From the NCBI RefSeq assembly GCF_002224645.1, contig NZ_CP022121.1, positions 620,001-684,000 on the forward strand: a DNA stretch of 64,000 bases, given 5' to 3'. The stretch is from Dehalobacterium formicoaceticum. Lineage in GTDB: Bacteria > Bacillota > Dehalobacteriia > Dehalobacteriales > Dehalobacteriaceae. Positions 7,672 to 17,026 of the stretch are shown in pieces (within the stretch, counting starts at the first letter, position 1; each line of letters begins with the position of its first letter). A model generated the notes under the pieces. It saw nothing but the letters and a program-made list of their open reading frames with translations. It made no database searches and was not told where the DNA came from. The position numbers and the translations under genes are program-made.

Positions 7672-10000
7672 GACCCTGCAAAAAATCATGAAGCAGGACA
7701 AGGAACGGTTTATTGTGCCCAAAGGTGTCCAACAGGCAATTCCCATCAGCGCTATCTGGCCGGATGGGATTTTTCGCGTGGGCAACAAATTTTCCAAATC
7801 CTATCGCTTTGAGGATATAAACTATGCGGTAGCATCCAAAGAAGACAAGGAAGCAATGTTTTTGTCCTATTCGGAGCTTTTAAATTCCTTTGACAGCGGA
7901 GCAACCACCAAAATCACCATCAACAACCGCAGACTGAATAAAGCCGACTTTGAAAGCTCCATTCTGATCCCGTTAAAAGATGACAGGCTGGACGAGTACC
8001 GCAGAGAATATAACCGGATGCTTTTGGATAAAGCCACAGGCGCAAACAGCATTGTGCAGGATAAGTATGTCACCGTATCAGTAATGAAGAAAAATATTGA
8101 GGAAGCAAGGAACTACTTTTCCCGCATCGGCACCGACTTGATTACCCATTTTTCCCACCTGGGATCAAAGTGTGTGGAACTGGACGCCACCGACCGCCTG
8201 CGTATCCTGCACGATTTTTTCCGCGCTGGAGAAGAAACGGACTTTCATTTCGACCTGTCCGCTACCATGAGAAAAGGACACAATTTCAAGGATTTCATCT
8301 GTCCTGACACCTTTGAATTTGAAAAAGATCACTTCCGTATTGGAAACAAATATGGGCGTGTCATCTTCCTGCGCGAGTATGCCAGCTACATCAAGGACAG
8401 CATGGTATCCGAGCTTTGCGACCTGAACCGCAATATGATGTTATCGCTTGACATTATCCCTATTCCAACCGATGAAGCCGTGCGGGAAGTGGAAAATCGG
8501 CTGCTCGGTGTGGAAACCAACATTACAAATTGGCAGAGGCGGCAGAATCAAAGCAACAACTTTTCTGCTGTTGTGCCTTACGACATGGAGCAGCAGCGCA
8601 AGGAAAGCAAGGAATTTCTCGACGACCTGACCACCCGCGACCAAAGGATGATGTTTGCCGTTTTGACGATGGTGCATATAGCAGACAGCAAAGAGCAGCT
8701 TGACAGCGATACAGAAACCCTGCTTACCAACGCTCGAAAGCATCTTTGCCAATTTTCTACCCTGACATTCCAACAAATGGACGGACTGAACACAGTGTTG
8801 CCCTTTGGCCTGCGGAAAATTGACGCCATCCGTACACTGACTACAGAAAGCACGGCAGTATTTATCCCGTTCCGGGCGCAGGAGATTTCCCACAGTGGTG
8901 GTATCTACTATGGTCAAAACGTTATCAGTAAAAACATGATCATTGCCAACCGTAAGCACCTGCTCAACGGAAACTCCTTTATTTTAGGTGTTTCCGGCTC
9001 CGGTAAGAGCTTTACCGCCAAGAGGGAAATCGTCAATCAAATTCTTTCCAGCGATGACGACATCATCCTGATTGACCCGGAGCGCGAATACTCATCGCTT
9101 GTCAAGGCGATGGGCGGCGAAATTATCCATATCTCGGCAACCTCTCCGAATCACATTAACGCAATGGATATGAGCAAAGACTACGGCGACGGCGCAAACC
9201 CAGTCATCCTCAAATCCGAATTTGTCCTTTCCTTGTGCGAGCAGTTAATCGGAGGGCATAACCTGGGCGCAAAGCAGAAATCTTTAATTGACCGCTGCAC
9301 TGCCAGCGTCTACCGGACGTATCTGCAAAGCAATTACCGTGATAAGCTGCCAACCTTGCAGGACTTTCATGCGGAGCTGCTGAAACAGTCGGAACCGGAA
9401 GCACAGGAAATCGCCCTTGCTATCGAGCTGTTTACCAGCGGCAGCCTGAACACCTTTGCCAAGCCTACCAACGTGGATGTCAACAACCGCCTGATTTGCT
9501 ATGACATCCTTGACCTGGGCAAGCAGCTCCTTCCCATCGGGATGCTGGTGGTTCTGGACAGCATCTTGAACCGTATTACACAGAACCGTGCGAAAGGCAA
9601 AAACACCTTCATTATCATTGATGAAATCTATCTGCTGTTCCAGCATGAGTACAGCGCCAACTTCCTGTTCACGCTCTGGAAGCGTGTCCGAAAGTACGGC
9701 GCTTTTTGTACGGGAATCACTCAAAACGTGGACGATCTTCTGCAGAGCCATACGGCCCGCACCATGTTGGCAAACAGCGAGTTTATTGTCATGCTCAACC
9801 AGGCTTCCACGGACAGAATGGAGCTTGCCAAGCTCCTGAACATTTCCGACCTTCAGCTTTCCTACATCACCAACGTGGATGCGGGGAACGGTCTGATTAA
9901 GGTGGGCAGTTCCCTTGTGCCCTTTACCGATCAATTCCCGCGCAATACCAAGCTCTATAACCTGATGACCACCAAGCCGGGCGAACAGGCCCAAATCTGA
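7664..10000 (+). CDS. virB4: VirB4/TraE-family conjugation ATPase (CD1110-like)
   Basis: A 778-residue protein of normal length for the family. The N-terminal CagE/TrbE-type domain spans roughly the first 400 residues. Walker A is GVSGSGKS at residues 442-449, and Walker B is TFIIIDEIYLLF near residue 650. VirB4 powers assembly of, and substrate passage through, the mating channel. The gene is intact and in step with prgI, so this part of the element looks functional. Confidence 0.93.
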   Translation: MIKTLQKIMKQDKERFIVPKGVQQAIPISAIWPDGIFRVGNKFSKSYRFEDINYAVASKEDKEAMFLSYSELLNSFDSGATTKITINNRRLNKADFESSILIPLKDDRLDEYRREYNRMLLDKATGANSIVQDKYVTVSVMKKNIEEARNYFSRIGTDLITHFSHLGSKCVELDATDRLRILHDFFRAGEETDFHFDLSATMRKGHNFKDFICPDTFEFEKDHFRIGNKYGRVIFLREYASYIKDSMVSELCDLNRNMMLSLDIIPIPTDEAVREVENRLLGVETNITNWQRRQNQSNNFSAVVPYDMEQQRKESKEFLDDLTTRDQRMMFAVLTMVHIADSKEQLDSDTETLLTNARKHLCQFSTLTFQQMDGLNTVLPFGLRKIDAIRTLTTESTAVFIPFRAQEISHSGGIYYGQNVISKNMIIANRKHLLNGNSFILGVSGSGKSFTAKREIVNQILSSDDDIILIDPEREYSSLVKAMGGEIIHISATSPNHINAMDMSKDYGDGANPVILKSEFVLSLCEQLIGGHNLGAKQKSLIDRCTASVYRTYLQSNYRDKLPTLQDFHAELLKQSEPEAQEIALAIELFTSGSLNTFAKPTNVDVNNRLICYDILDLGKQLLPIGMLVVLDSILNRITQNRAKGKNTFIIIDEIYLLFQHEYSANFLFTLWKRVRKYGAFCTGITQNVDDLLQSHTARTMLANSEFIVMLNQASTDRMELAKLLNISDLQLSYITNVDAGNGLIKVGSSLVPFTDQFPRNTKLYNLMTTKPGEQAQI

Positions 10001-10076
10001 CAGAACCTTATACATGCAAACGGCTGGCCGTACCTTCGGTCAGCCGTTCATCTATCTTATGAAGGAGGAAAACACA

Positions 10077-10481
10077 ATGGAAACCATACGGTTTGCAAGT
10101 AAGGAGCATAAGGCTTTTTATTGCGAAATGCTTATTAAAACCCGCAATGACGACGCCTATCATCGGGCATTTTTCTATGCGATGGGAATTTGTGCTGAGA
10201 CAAGACGCAATATTCGATCACTCTTTGACTTCAAAAACGGCGGAATTAACCCGGATGGTCTTTCGGACCCGTGGCAGACGGGCAGTACGCGCCGCCTGTG
10301 CCGCTTGGCCTTTAACCTCTGGAACGGCTTTACGGAGGAAGGAAAAGAAAACCGTTCCACACCCTATGAGTTGTTTGACTGCGGCTTTGCACCGTACTTT
10401 TTTGAGGCTATCCGTCTGCGCTATCCCGAATATTGCCGAAGCATGGAGTGCACCATCCGTCAATCCGCAATGGAACGGTAA
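10077..10481 (+). CDS. DUF6075-type ICE protein
   Basis: A 134-residue soluble protein with ATG 10077 after AGGAGG. It begins METIRFASKEHKAFYCEML and continues with conserved aromatic and cysteine positions typical of small proteins found between virB4 and the CD1108-like gene in Tn1549-type elements. The role is unknown; position suggests an accessory transfer function. The match to DUF6075 is from memory of the N-terminal pattern. Confidence 0.6.
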   Translation: METIRFASKEHKAFYCEMLIKTRNDDAYHRAFFYAMGICAETRRNIRSLFDFKNGGINPDGLSDPWQTGSTRRLCRLAFNLWNGFTEEGKENRSTPYELFDCGFAPYFFEAIRLRYPEYCRSMECTIRQSAMER

Positions 10482-10513
10482 AATCAGCAAAATTTTGAAA
10501 GGAGGCGCGCGCG

Positions 10514-12148
10514 GTGAAAGAGATCAAAACCAAACAAACCCTAAAGGATATTAAGGCACTGGATAAGACGACAGACGTGTCCCGCAGGATGAAAAATGCC
10601 TATATCCGCACCAAAGACCAAGCAGAACATCTCGGACATAACGATAACGGCAACTATGTGGATGATGCCGGGAATAACATCCATGAGGGTGCAAAAGTTG
10701 TTATCCAGGAAACCGGACATACCGCAGGAAACTACGGCAAAAAGGCAGTTGAAAAAATAAAGGACCGTCGCGCTCCGGATGCAGATGCTCCTCGTTACCA
10801 CGATTCAAACGGTGAGAATGTGCGGCAGACCCCCACAAGTGAAGTGAAGGAATCAGCACACAGGGATGTTGTCCAGACTAAAACAAAACCGGCAACGGAA
10901 CTGAACACAACTTCGGTCAAAGCAAAGGAAGCAGTAAATCAGAACGTTTCCCAACCCGGAGCAAAGCAGGCGGCAAAACACAATGCTATCCCATCCAAGG
11001 CAAAGGAAACCATAAAACGGAAAGTTACCCTGTCCAGACCAAGCGAATTAGCAAAACGCAGGTTCGTTCTAAGCAGAGCGAAACAGCGATTTTCTCAAAC
11101 CATTGAAATCCGGATGGCAAATCAAAATATCGGTCAAATACAATCACAACAGATATCCGAGCGAATACCTGCTCAACGTCCCCTTTTTCAACCAGCCAGG
11201 AAAGCAGCGGCACAAACCCTCCACACCTCCGTTAAAATAGGACGCACCATAAAGCAATCTGTCGAAACTGGCGGCAAAACCCTAAAAGAAGCCGCTAAAG
11301 GTACGATTAAACCAACGCAAAGATCGGTTAAAACCGCCGAGCATACTGCTAAAGCTGCTGTTAAAACTTCACAGGCAGCGGCAAAAACCGCCGCCAAAAC
11401 CGCACAGGCTGCTCAAAGAGCGGCCCAGACTGCACGATTAGCGGCAAAAGCGGCGGCTGTTTCTGCAAAGACAGCAGTTAAGGCAATGCTGTCTGCTATA
11501 AAGGCGATCATCGCGGCAGCCAAGGGCCTGACCGCCTTGATTGCCGCTGGCGGCTGGATAGCAGTGACGATTATTCTTGTGATATGTCTTGCGGGGCTTT
11601 TATTAGGCTCAGCATTCGGAATATTCTATTCCAATGAAAGCCCCGGCGGGAACACTCCGGTTATGTCGGAGGTGGTCAATCAGCTTAACAATGAATTTGC
11701 GGCAAAAATAGAACAGATAGAAAATGAAAATCCACATGACACCCTGGAGCTGTCCGGTAGCAATAGCATCTCCGCAAGCCAGTGGCGGGAAATCTTGGCG
11801 GTCTATGCGGTAAAAGTAACCGTCGATCCGGAAAACGGCATGGAGGTTACCACCCTCGACGATGCCAAGGTGGGCATCCTGCGGGACGTCTTTTGGGATA
11901 TGAACAAAATCGACTATTGGATAGAAACTATTGTACATGAGGAAACCGTAACTACCACTGACGAGGATGGCAATGAAACCACGGAAACTATCACCACCAC
12001 CGAAACCATCCTGCATATCAATGTGAGATCCAAATCCCATACGCACATGATTGCTGAGTACGGTTTCAATACGCAACAGGTAAAAATGCTAAACGAGTTA
12101 ATGCAGGATGAATATCAGCAACTGTTTATACAGCTTATCGGCAGTTAG
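10514..12148 (+). CDS. CD1108-like ICE surface protein, apparently lacking its C-terminal peptidase
   Basis: A 544-residue protein starting GTG after AGGAGG. A basic N-terminal domain (about 1-90) is followed by a long Ala/Lys/Thr-rich linker with many TAKAAVKTAQAA-like repeats to about residue 330. There is one membrane helix near 340-375 and then an extracellular domain of about 165 residues. Homologues in Clostridioides-type elements normally continue into an NlpC/P60 cell-wall hydrolase. Here a TAG ends the frame first, and no hydrolase follows. It may be truncated, leaving mating-pair wall opening impaired. Confidence 0.6.
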   Translation: MKEIKTKQTLKDIKALDKTTDVSRRMKNAYIRTKDQAEHLGHNDNGNYVDDAGNNIHEGAKVVIQETGHTAGNYGKKAVEKIKDRRAPDADAPRYHDSNGENVRQTPTSEVKESAHRDVVQTKTKPATELNTTSVKAKEAVNQNVSQPGAKQAAKHNAIPSKAKETIKRKVTLSRPSELAKRRFVLSRAKQRFSQTIEIRMANQNIGQIQSQQISERIPAQRPLFQPARKAAAQTLHTSVKIGRTIKQSVETGGKTLKEAAKGTIKPTQRSVKTAEHTAKAAVKTSQAAAKTAAKTAQAAQRAAQTARLAAKAAAVSAKTAVKAMLSAIKAIIAAAKGLTALIAAGGWIAVTIILVICLAGLLLGSAFGIFYSNESPGGNTPVMSEVVNQLNNEFAAKIEQIENENPHDTLELSGSNSISASQWREILAVYAVKVTVDPENGMEVTTLDDAKVGILRDVFWDMNKIDYWIETIVHEETVTTTDEDGNETTETITTTETILHINVRSKSHTHMIAEYGFNTQQVKMLNELMQDEYQQLFIQLIGS

Positions 12149-12250
12149 ACGGATGTTGCCTGCCCCCACAGGAAATCGCGGTCCTGACGGAAAACGTGGG
12201 AAAACAAATAAAATAGTTTAATGACCAAATTATGAAAGGTGGAAAAGCGG

Positions 12251-12487
12251 ATGAACTTTGAAGAATTCAAGGAAATGGAATATATAAAATGCGTGGGTTT
12301 ATTAGCTGAGTTGATTGACCTGGACGCGGATACAAAAGAAAAAATCCATAAGAGCTTTCAAAATATAGGGATTAAAAACTTCTTTCTTCACCTTGAATCG
12401 GTGGACTTGCCTACTGAGATTTCCGAGAAGTTGAAAAGCATAAAAACCATTATTGAAATAGTTGATGTAAAAAGGGGGCGGGCATAA
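12251..12487 (+). CDS. Small conserved protein upstream of radC
   Basis: A 78-residue, mostly helical protein with ATG 12251 after AAGGTGG. No family is recognised. It ends 1 bp before the radC start and would be co-transcribed with it. The 102 bp between the CD1108-like gene and this one contain only a degenerate stretch with no gene. Confidence 0.55.
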   Translation: MNFEEFKEMEYIKCVGLLAELIDLDADTKEKIHKSFQNIGIKNFFLHLESVDLPTEISEKLKSIKTIIEIVDVKRGRA

Positions 12488-12488
12488 C

Positions 12489-13193
12489 ATGAAGCAGGAT
12501 ATATTGCATACCGAAAATTTTTTAAAAGGGCTGACAACTTTAACAGGTCTACCCTACAAAAAAGTTCAGCAGTATGTAAAAGAAAATAACCCCTTTAACA
12601 TCTTAGAGCACCCCCACATTATGGAACCAAATGAGAAGCAGCTTGAAAAGATAGGGCTGCTTAATGAATTCATTGCCTCTTACAACATTCTGAAAATCTA
12701 TGAAAGCAATGAGAAGGTCATGCTTAATTCATCAACCATAGCAGGCCAATATTTTTTAGCCCTTTTGGGAGGAATGAAGGATAAAGAAAGGTTTATGGTT
12801 GCATTTTTAGACAGCGGCAACAACATCATCGAAACAAAGACTATGTCGGAAGGGAGTATCGGACAAACAGCGGTGTATCCAAGGGAAATATTAAAATATA
12901 CCCTTGCCTGTGATTGCAATACAATGATTTTAGCCCATAATCATCCCGGAGGGTCCAAAAATTTTTCTCCGGAGGATAGGGCATTGACACAAAGAATGGT
13001 TGACATTTTTCATCCCCTTGAGATCAAAATTCTGGATCACATAATTGTTGGCGGCGGAAGCTATACTTCTATGGCGGAAAAAGGGATTATCCCCTGCCAG
13101 AGCAAAGGTACAGCAAATTATGAAATGATAACATTAGGTCCAATACCTGCGGAAGAAAAGCGGAATAGGTTTAAACATACACACTCGCGTTAA
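12489..13193 (+). CDS. radC: RadC/JAB-domain protein
   Basis: A 234-residue protein. Residues about 85-205 carry the MPN/JAB+ metalloprotease-like signature: an upstream Glu, then HNHPGG, then a spaced Ser and Asp in NFSPED near residue 150. The N-terminal part replaces the usual helix-hairpin-helix with a different helical region (KVQQYVKENNPFNILE). RadC-like proteins of this shape are common on mobile elements, often near antirestriction genes; biochemical function is uncertain. Metal ligands are intact. Confidence 0.85.
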   Translation: MKQDILHTENFLKGLTTLTGLPYKKVQQYVKENNPFNILEHPHIMEPNEKQLEKIGLLNEFIASYNILKIYESNEKVMLNSSTIAGQYFLALLGGMKDKERFMVAFLDSGNNIIETKTMSEGSIGQTAVYPREILKYTLACDCNTMILAHNHPGGSKNFSPEDRALTQRMVDIFHPLEIKILDHIIVGGGSYTSMAEKGIIPCQSKGTANYEMITLGPIPAEEKRNRFKHTHSR

Positions 13194-13236
13194 ATATTCT
13201 ATCAAATAATCAACAAGAGAAAAGTGGTGTTAAAAA

Positions 13237-13917
13237 ATGAAAGATTGGTTTTACAGGCTAGCCCCCGTTATCTTATCGGTAACGGGGTTTCCCATAATTA
13301 TCTGCCTGTTTTTTATACATGATATTTTATATGACCGGTGGCAATGGATGTTCTGGCTGATACTATTGCTTTTCAATGTGTGTTCAGGTGTCCTGATGGG
13401 TACACTTGTTAAAAAGCTTTACCATGGGGTAAGCAAAGACCCATTAACAGGCTTGTATAATAGGCGGTGCTTTTACGACAGGATCGACTATGAAATAGAA
13501 AAAATGAAGCGTACAAAATTGCCGTTATCGTTTGCATTAATAGACATAGACAATTTCAAAACTATTAACGATACCTATGGGCATCTGGAGGGTGATAAGG
13601 TTCTGGTAGAGCTTGCCAGAATATTTAAAACGCAGGCCAGGTCGGGCGACACCATTGTCCGTTGGGGTGGTGAAGAATTTGCCATGATTTTACCTGAAAC
13701 CGATAAAAGCGGAGTTTTGGCTTTTGCTGAACGTATCAGGAAGTTAGTAGAATTCTCAAACTGCAAGTATAAAATAACCGTCTGCATAGGAATTACAACA
13801 GTCTATCAAGAGCATGATGCAGAAAAAATCATGTCCGTAGCCGACAGAGCATTATATAAAGCAAAAGAAAAGAAGAACGCGGTTGTATATGGCGTTTTCA
13901 ACAATATTACCACCTGA
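13237..13917 (+). CDS. Membrane-anchored diguanylate cyclase (GGDEF)
   Basis: A 226-residue protein. Two membrane helices (about 8-28 and 35-58) precede a GGDEF domain from about residue 65 (start DPLTGLYNRRCFYDR). The active-site loop reads RWGGEEF, an accepted catalytic variant. No EAL or sensory domain and no clear RxxD inhibitory site just upstream of the loop are seen. It should make cyclic-di-GMP from two GTP at the membrane. It is a single gene closed by a perfect 13-bp terminator stem overlapping its stop codon. Confidence 0.9.
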   Translation: MKDWFYRLAPVILSVTGFPIIICLFFIHDILYDRWQWMFWLILLLFNVCSGVLMGTLVKKLYHGVSKDPLTGLYNRRCFYDRIDYEIEKMKRTKLPLSFALIDIDNFKTINDTYGHLEGDKVLVELARIFKTQARSGDTIVRWGGEEFAMILPETDKSGVLAFAERIRKLVEFSNCKYKITVCIGITTVYQEHDAEKIMSVADRALYKAKEKKNAVVYGVFNNITT

Positions 13918-13945
13918 AGCAGGGTCCTATTCAGGTGGTAATTTA
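13906..13945 (+). terminator. Rho-independent terminator overlapping the GGDEF stop codon
   Basis: ATTACCACCTGAA (13906-13918) and TTCAGGTGGTAAT (13930-13942) form a perfect 13-bp stem with an 11-nt loop, followed by TTT. The left arm includes the last two codons and the TGA stop. As a symmetric structure it may also stop leftward transcription. Confidence 0.85.
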
Positions 13946-13964
13946 CATTAGTTTAGGTGTTTTT

Positions 13965-14705
13965 TCATGAAATGTCCTTTTTCCATATTTTAATAATGTC
14001 ATTGGGAATAATATCATGCTTTACACACATTTCACATTGAAGACTGTAACCATTTTTAAAAACAAATTTTTGTATTCCATAATTAATCATTTCCTTGCAT
14101 ATATTGATAACCTGAAAATCCATTGAATCCGATATATTCAAGCAGCATTCAATGACAGTTGGAATACCTATTTTTTGTAGTATTGGATAAACAATATCCT
14201 TTACAGGCCATGTAGCTCTTCTTGTTACCTCTCCGCCAAAAAATTTAAAGAATTCTTCGCATCCTTTGTATTCTATCAATTCTTTAGTTAGGACGAACCA
14301 GAGTAGCCCTTCCCTCCCAACACAGGACCTATTTTTTTCAAATGTGGCAAAGCTGTCTTTTATCTTTTCAAGTATAACTCTATCAATTCCAATACTTTTG
14401 AGTTCATCAATAAGAGTGCTCTGAAATTCCTGTGGCCTTAAAACAGTTAGGCCTTTTCTCTGAATGTCATTCCAATTTATAATTTTAGTACAGTGATATC
14501 CCCGAATCTTATGCTTAATGAGTATATTCTTTAGATCTTCAACACTTTCATCATATACACGACAATAAACCGGGTTCAATATGTATGAGCCATCACATAA
14601 GGATTGTTCTTCACGTTCCTTCTCATCCTTAATATAATAAGCTCTATTTTCTAAAATCTTTAATATTTGTACAGGCCAAGTATCAACCTGATCTAATTCA
14701 ATCAT
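13965..14705 (-). CDS. Protein of unknown function, possibly ADP-ribosyltransferase-like
   Basis: A 246-residue protein with ATG 14705 after AAAGGAAC. Near residue 70 it has RGYHCTKIINWNDIQRKGL, which resembles the His-x-Thr start of some ADP-ribosyltransferase-like folds (a conserved His followed by a helix ending in a Gly-Leu). Two cysteines near the C-terminus (QCEMCVKH) could bind metal. I do not recognise a named family. It is followed by a separate leftward pair of genes (SEC-C and a Cys-rich protein) upstream of it. Confidence 0.5.
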   Translation of the reverse strand: MIELDQVDTWPVQILKILENRAYYIKDEKEREEQSLCDGSYILNPVYCRVYDESVEDLKNILIKHKIRGYHCTKIINWNDIQRKGLTVLRPQEFQSTLIDELKSIGIDRVILEKIKDSFATFEKNRSCVGREGLLWFVLTKELIEYKGCEEFFKFFGGEVTRRATWPVKDIVYPILQKIGIPTVIECCLNISDSMDFQVINICKEMINYGIQKFVFKNGYSLQCEMCVKHDIIPNDIIKIWKKDIS

Positions 14706-14789
14706 CAACTAAATGTTCCTTTCACTTGTCATGTTCATAGGTAAAAATCCTAAACCCATTGAATATCTTAATAATAATAGAAAATAATA

Positions 14790-15365
14790 TCATAAAGCCC
14801 CACAGCATTTTTTATATTTCAATCCACTTCCGCAAAAGCAGGGGTCATTTCGTCCAAATTTACTACTCAGGCCATTTAAATAGTCCAACAATTCCTTTTT
14901 CCTTGAGAGCAAAGTTCTTAAAGCTTTGATATCATTTTTTTCTACTGCTGAAAATACTTGTTCAGTAGTTTTTAGAAATTCAATTATATTCGGATCATTC
15001 CTTAGAGATATACGCACATTATCAACTCTTTGACCAGTAAAAGTCTTGTCTCTATCAGGTAAAAACAATATTTTATTAACTCCATAGTCATTCGGTGTAA
15101 TATCAACGAATTCCCCGGAAGGGCTTACCCAAATTGCATGAAATTCAGCCTCAATATATGTCGTAGGCCACTCCCAGATAACCCACCCATGTTGAATAGA
15201 GCCTCCCTGTTTTTGAACCCTTAAATTCACATTTTCAAAGCACTCATGAGGTATAGAGTTTTTATCCGGTTTCACTTCTATGTAGAAGGGCTTATATTCA
15301 GGATCAATTTTTTGACATAAGGCTCTTATTTGTTTTGATATCGTCGCCGGAGTAGTTGTGTTCAT
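14790..15365 (-). CDS. SEC-C motif protein
   Basis: A 191-residue protein ending in a clear SEC-C zinc motif, [18 protein letters not shown], with the C-x-C-x8-C-C spacing. The preceding part has no recognised domain, although it contains a beta-rich region with [21 protein letters not shown] tails usually mediate protein or nucleic-acid contacts. ATG 15365 has a GGAGGG-type site. It is 48 bp downstream of the Cys-rich gene and on the same strand, so probably co-transcribed. Confidence 0.75.
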   Translation of the reverse strand: MNTTTPATISKQIRALCQKIDPEYKPFYIEVKPDKNSIPHECFENVNLRVQKQGGSIQHGWVIWEWPTTYIEAEFHAIWVSPSGEFVDITPNDYGVNKILFLPDRDKTFTGQRVDNVRISLRNDPNIIEFLKTTEQVFSAVEKNDIKALRTLLSRKKELLDYLNGLSSKFGRNDPCFCGSGLKYKKCCGAL

Positions 15366-15413
15366 TAATAACAGCCCTCCATTTCCCCATAAGTTATAAT
15401 TTCATGGCTCCTT

Positions 15414-15806
15414 TTACTCATTGTAAGTAATTTGAACCTTGATGTGAAAACTATTAAAGCAGGGACCATACCTTTTCTTTCCTTTTGGCGAGCCTTCATA
15501 ACCTTGGCACCTTCTATCGGTTTCAAATTCAGTACGTTTGCTTTCAACCATATTGCGTATAATAGAACCAATGTTAAAACCGCCATTATAGCATCGCGAA
15601 TTACTGCAATTAATAAATTCGCCCATATTTTCTTTGTAAAAAACCTGTCTTTTACTGAGTTCGTATACTCCTTCCCCATCCTCTTCAACTTCAACTCTCA
15701 TATTTTTAATCTGCGGAAATGCCTCAGAGAAGCTGACTTTACTACAAAATGCATAATTTGTGCTGTTAAAAACATCCGAAGCTTTATCTCTCTTGTTTGC
15801 CGGCAT
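15414..15806 (-). CDS. Small Cys-containing protein, unknown function
   Basis: A 130-residue protein; ATG 15806 (MPANKRDKAS) is preferred because GGGGGTTACC lies directly upstream. It holds a Cys cluster CSNSRCYNGGF near the middle and two further cysteines, plausibly metal-binding. No family is recognised. It sits just left of the 240-bp repeat that borders the IS66 composite, so it marks the original left flank of that insertion. Confidence 0.55.
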   Translation of the reverse strand: MPANKRDKASDVFNSTNYAFCSKVSFSEAFPQIKNMRVEVEEDGEGVYELSKRQVFYKENMGEFINCSNSRCYNGGFNIGSIIRNMVESKRTEFETDRRCQGYEGSPKGKKRYGPCFNSFHIKVQITYNE

Positions 15807-15936
15807 GCTGGTAACCCCCTTCTCTTTCACTGCTACTACGTTCCTTCTAAATTCACCATACGAATCCTACGTTATACCGTAGTACATCAAGTACCTGCAA
15901 GCCATTATTATTCCCGTCTTCCCACTAAGGTAAATA

Positions 15937-16176
15937 GATGTACTCATCGGGATCAAAAATTATTCATTATATTGAGTTTTAATCAATTCTACTAACTCCC
16001 TCTTTAATCTAACGTTTTCTCTTGATTACTTGTTTTTTCTTAGATTTTCACATTACTCAAAACATGCCATATGGATATCATGCTCATTTATGCATATACC
16101 TGGAAGGGCAAGGGCGACCTCAATAAGCTGAATGTTTTTTCGCTTTTTTCCGGCCGTTGGTATCCACTTGCTCTCC
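15937..16176. repeat. 240-bp direct repeat, copy 1 (left border of IS66 composite)
   Basis: Base-for-base identical, by eye, to 36,649-36,888 and in the same orientation. It is non-coding and AT-rich at the left, with a CGGCCG-containing segment at the right. It ends exactly where IS66 copy 1 begins. The second copy begins exactly where IS66 copy 2 ends, so this looks like a very long target duplication created when the block between them was inserted. The 130 bp further left hold no gene. Confidence 0.95.
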
Positions 16177-16259
16177 GTAATTGTCAAAAAATCTACACAT
16201 AGCAAACGCCTTTAGGAACTGAGATAATAACCTCAAGACTATTTGAGGAGGAATTATCT

Positions 16260-16565
16260 ATGACTCTTAAAGAGCAGTCCATGATTAGGCGCCAGCAAGT
16301 AAAAGATTATCTTGCTTCCGGCCAAGCTGCAGCCGCATGGTGCTTAGAAAACAATCTAAACATCACTACACTCCGATACTGGGTGACCAAGTGCAACCGC
16401 GAAGCCAATGCTGATCCCCAGCAAAAAACCTTTATCGAGTTGAAGCAAACATCGATAAAGGAAGTTCCGGTCATTGTTAAGATCGGGGCAGTTTCCATCG
16501 AGCTGTATTCAGGCTTTCAAGCAGAGACTCTGCGCGAAGCTATTGCTGCTATTTATTCCATATGA
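16260..16565 (+). CDS. tnpA: IS66 TnpA accessory protein (copy 1)
   Basis: A 101-residue protein with an N-terminal helix-turn-helix (REQ-type start, then ASGQAAAAWCLENNLNITTLRYW) typical of the IS66 OrfA/TnpA DNA-binding protein. It has GAGGAGGAATT upstream of its ATG. Its stop overlaps the tnpB start (ATGA-type, 4 bp), indicating coupling. The predicted product is identical to that of copy 2 at 36,260. Confidence 0.92.
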   Translation: MTLKEQSMIRRQQVKDYLASGQAAAAWCLENNLNITTLRYWVTKCNREANADPQQKTFIELKQTSIKEVPVIVKIGAVSIELYSGFQAETLREAIAAIYSI

Positions 16566-16918
16566 GCCTAAATACTGCTGGCCTTAGAATATTCCTTTCT
16601 TGCAAGCCCTGCGACATGCGAAAGAGTATCGAAGGTCTTGCTACATTGGTCCAGACGCAGTTACAGATGGACCCTTTTGAAAACTGCCTTTACGTGTTCT
16701 GTAACCGGGCCTGTGATAAATGTAAGATCCTTCATTGGTCGAATAACGGCTGGTGGTTATATTATCGCAAATTGAGTCGTGGCGTTTTCCGATGGAAGTT
16801 TTACGAAAACAAACAGGTCCTTGAGGTCTCTGAACGGCAGTTTAGGTGGCTTTTAGATGGTTTATCAATGGATCAGCCATCCGCACATAAGCCTGTTAAG
16901 CAGCGGATAATTCTTTAA
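16562..16918 (+). CDS. tnpB: IS66 TnpB protein (copy 1)
   Basis: A 118-residue protein with the family pattern LSCKPCDMRKSIEGLATLV, FVFCNRA-like YVFCNRACDKCKILHW, and YYRKLSRGVF. This IS66 OrfB is required for transposition in studied members, though its biochemistry is unresolved; it is unrelated to the RNA-guided TnpB of IS605. It overlaps tnpA by 4 bp and precedes tnpC by 108 bp. Confidence 0.95.
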   Translation: MSLNTAGLRIFLSCKPCDMRKSIEGLATLVQTQLQMDPFENCLYVFCNRACDKCKILHWSNNGWWLYYRKLSRGVFRWKFYENKQVLEVSERQFRWLLDGLSMDQPSAHKPVKQRIIL

Positions 16919-17026
16919 CCGGTTTTGCTAAAATAATTTAATGAAATTGCCGTATTTTCCCCTGTTTCAGGGCTTTTTACCGCTATTATCCTGTAATTTT
17001 ACGTTAGGTTCTTATATAATAAGGAT

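Noticed and set aside
15365-15694. Leftward 109-codon frame overlapping the Cys-containing gene
   Set aside because: Shadow frame within 15,414-15,806; hydrophobic run and basic ends look like an out-of-frame reading, and the other frame has the ribosome site.
15432-15995. Rightward 187-codon frame
   Set aside because: It is opposite the Cys-containing gene, which has a good ribosome site and sensible composition, and it runs into the 240-bp non-coding repeat.
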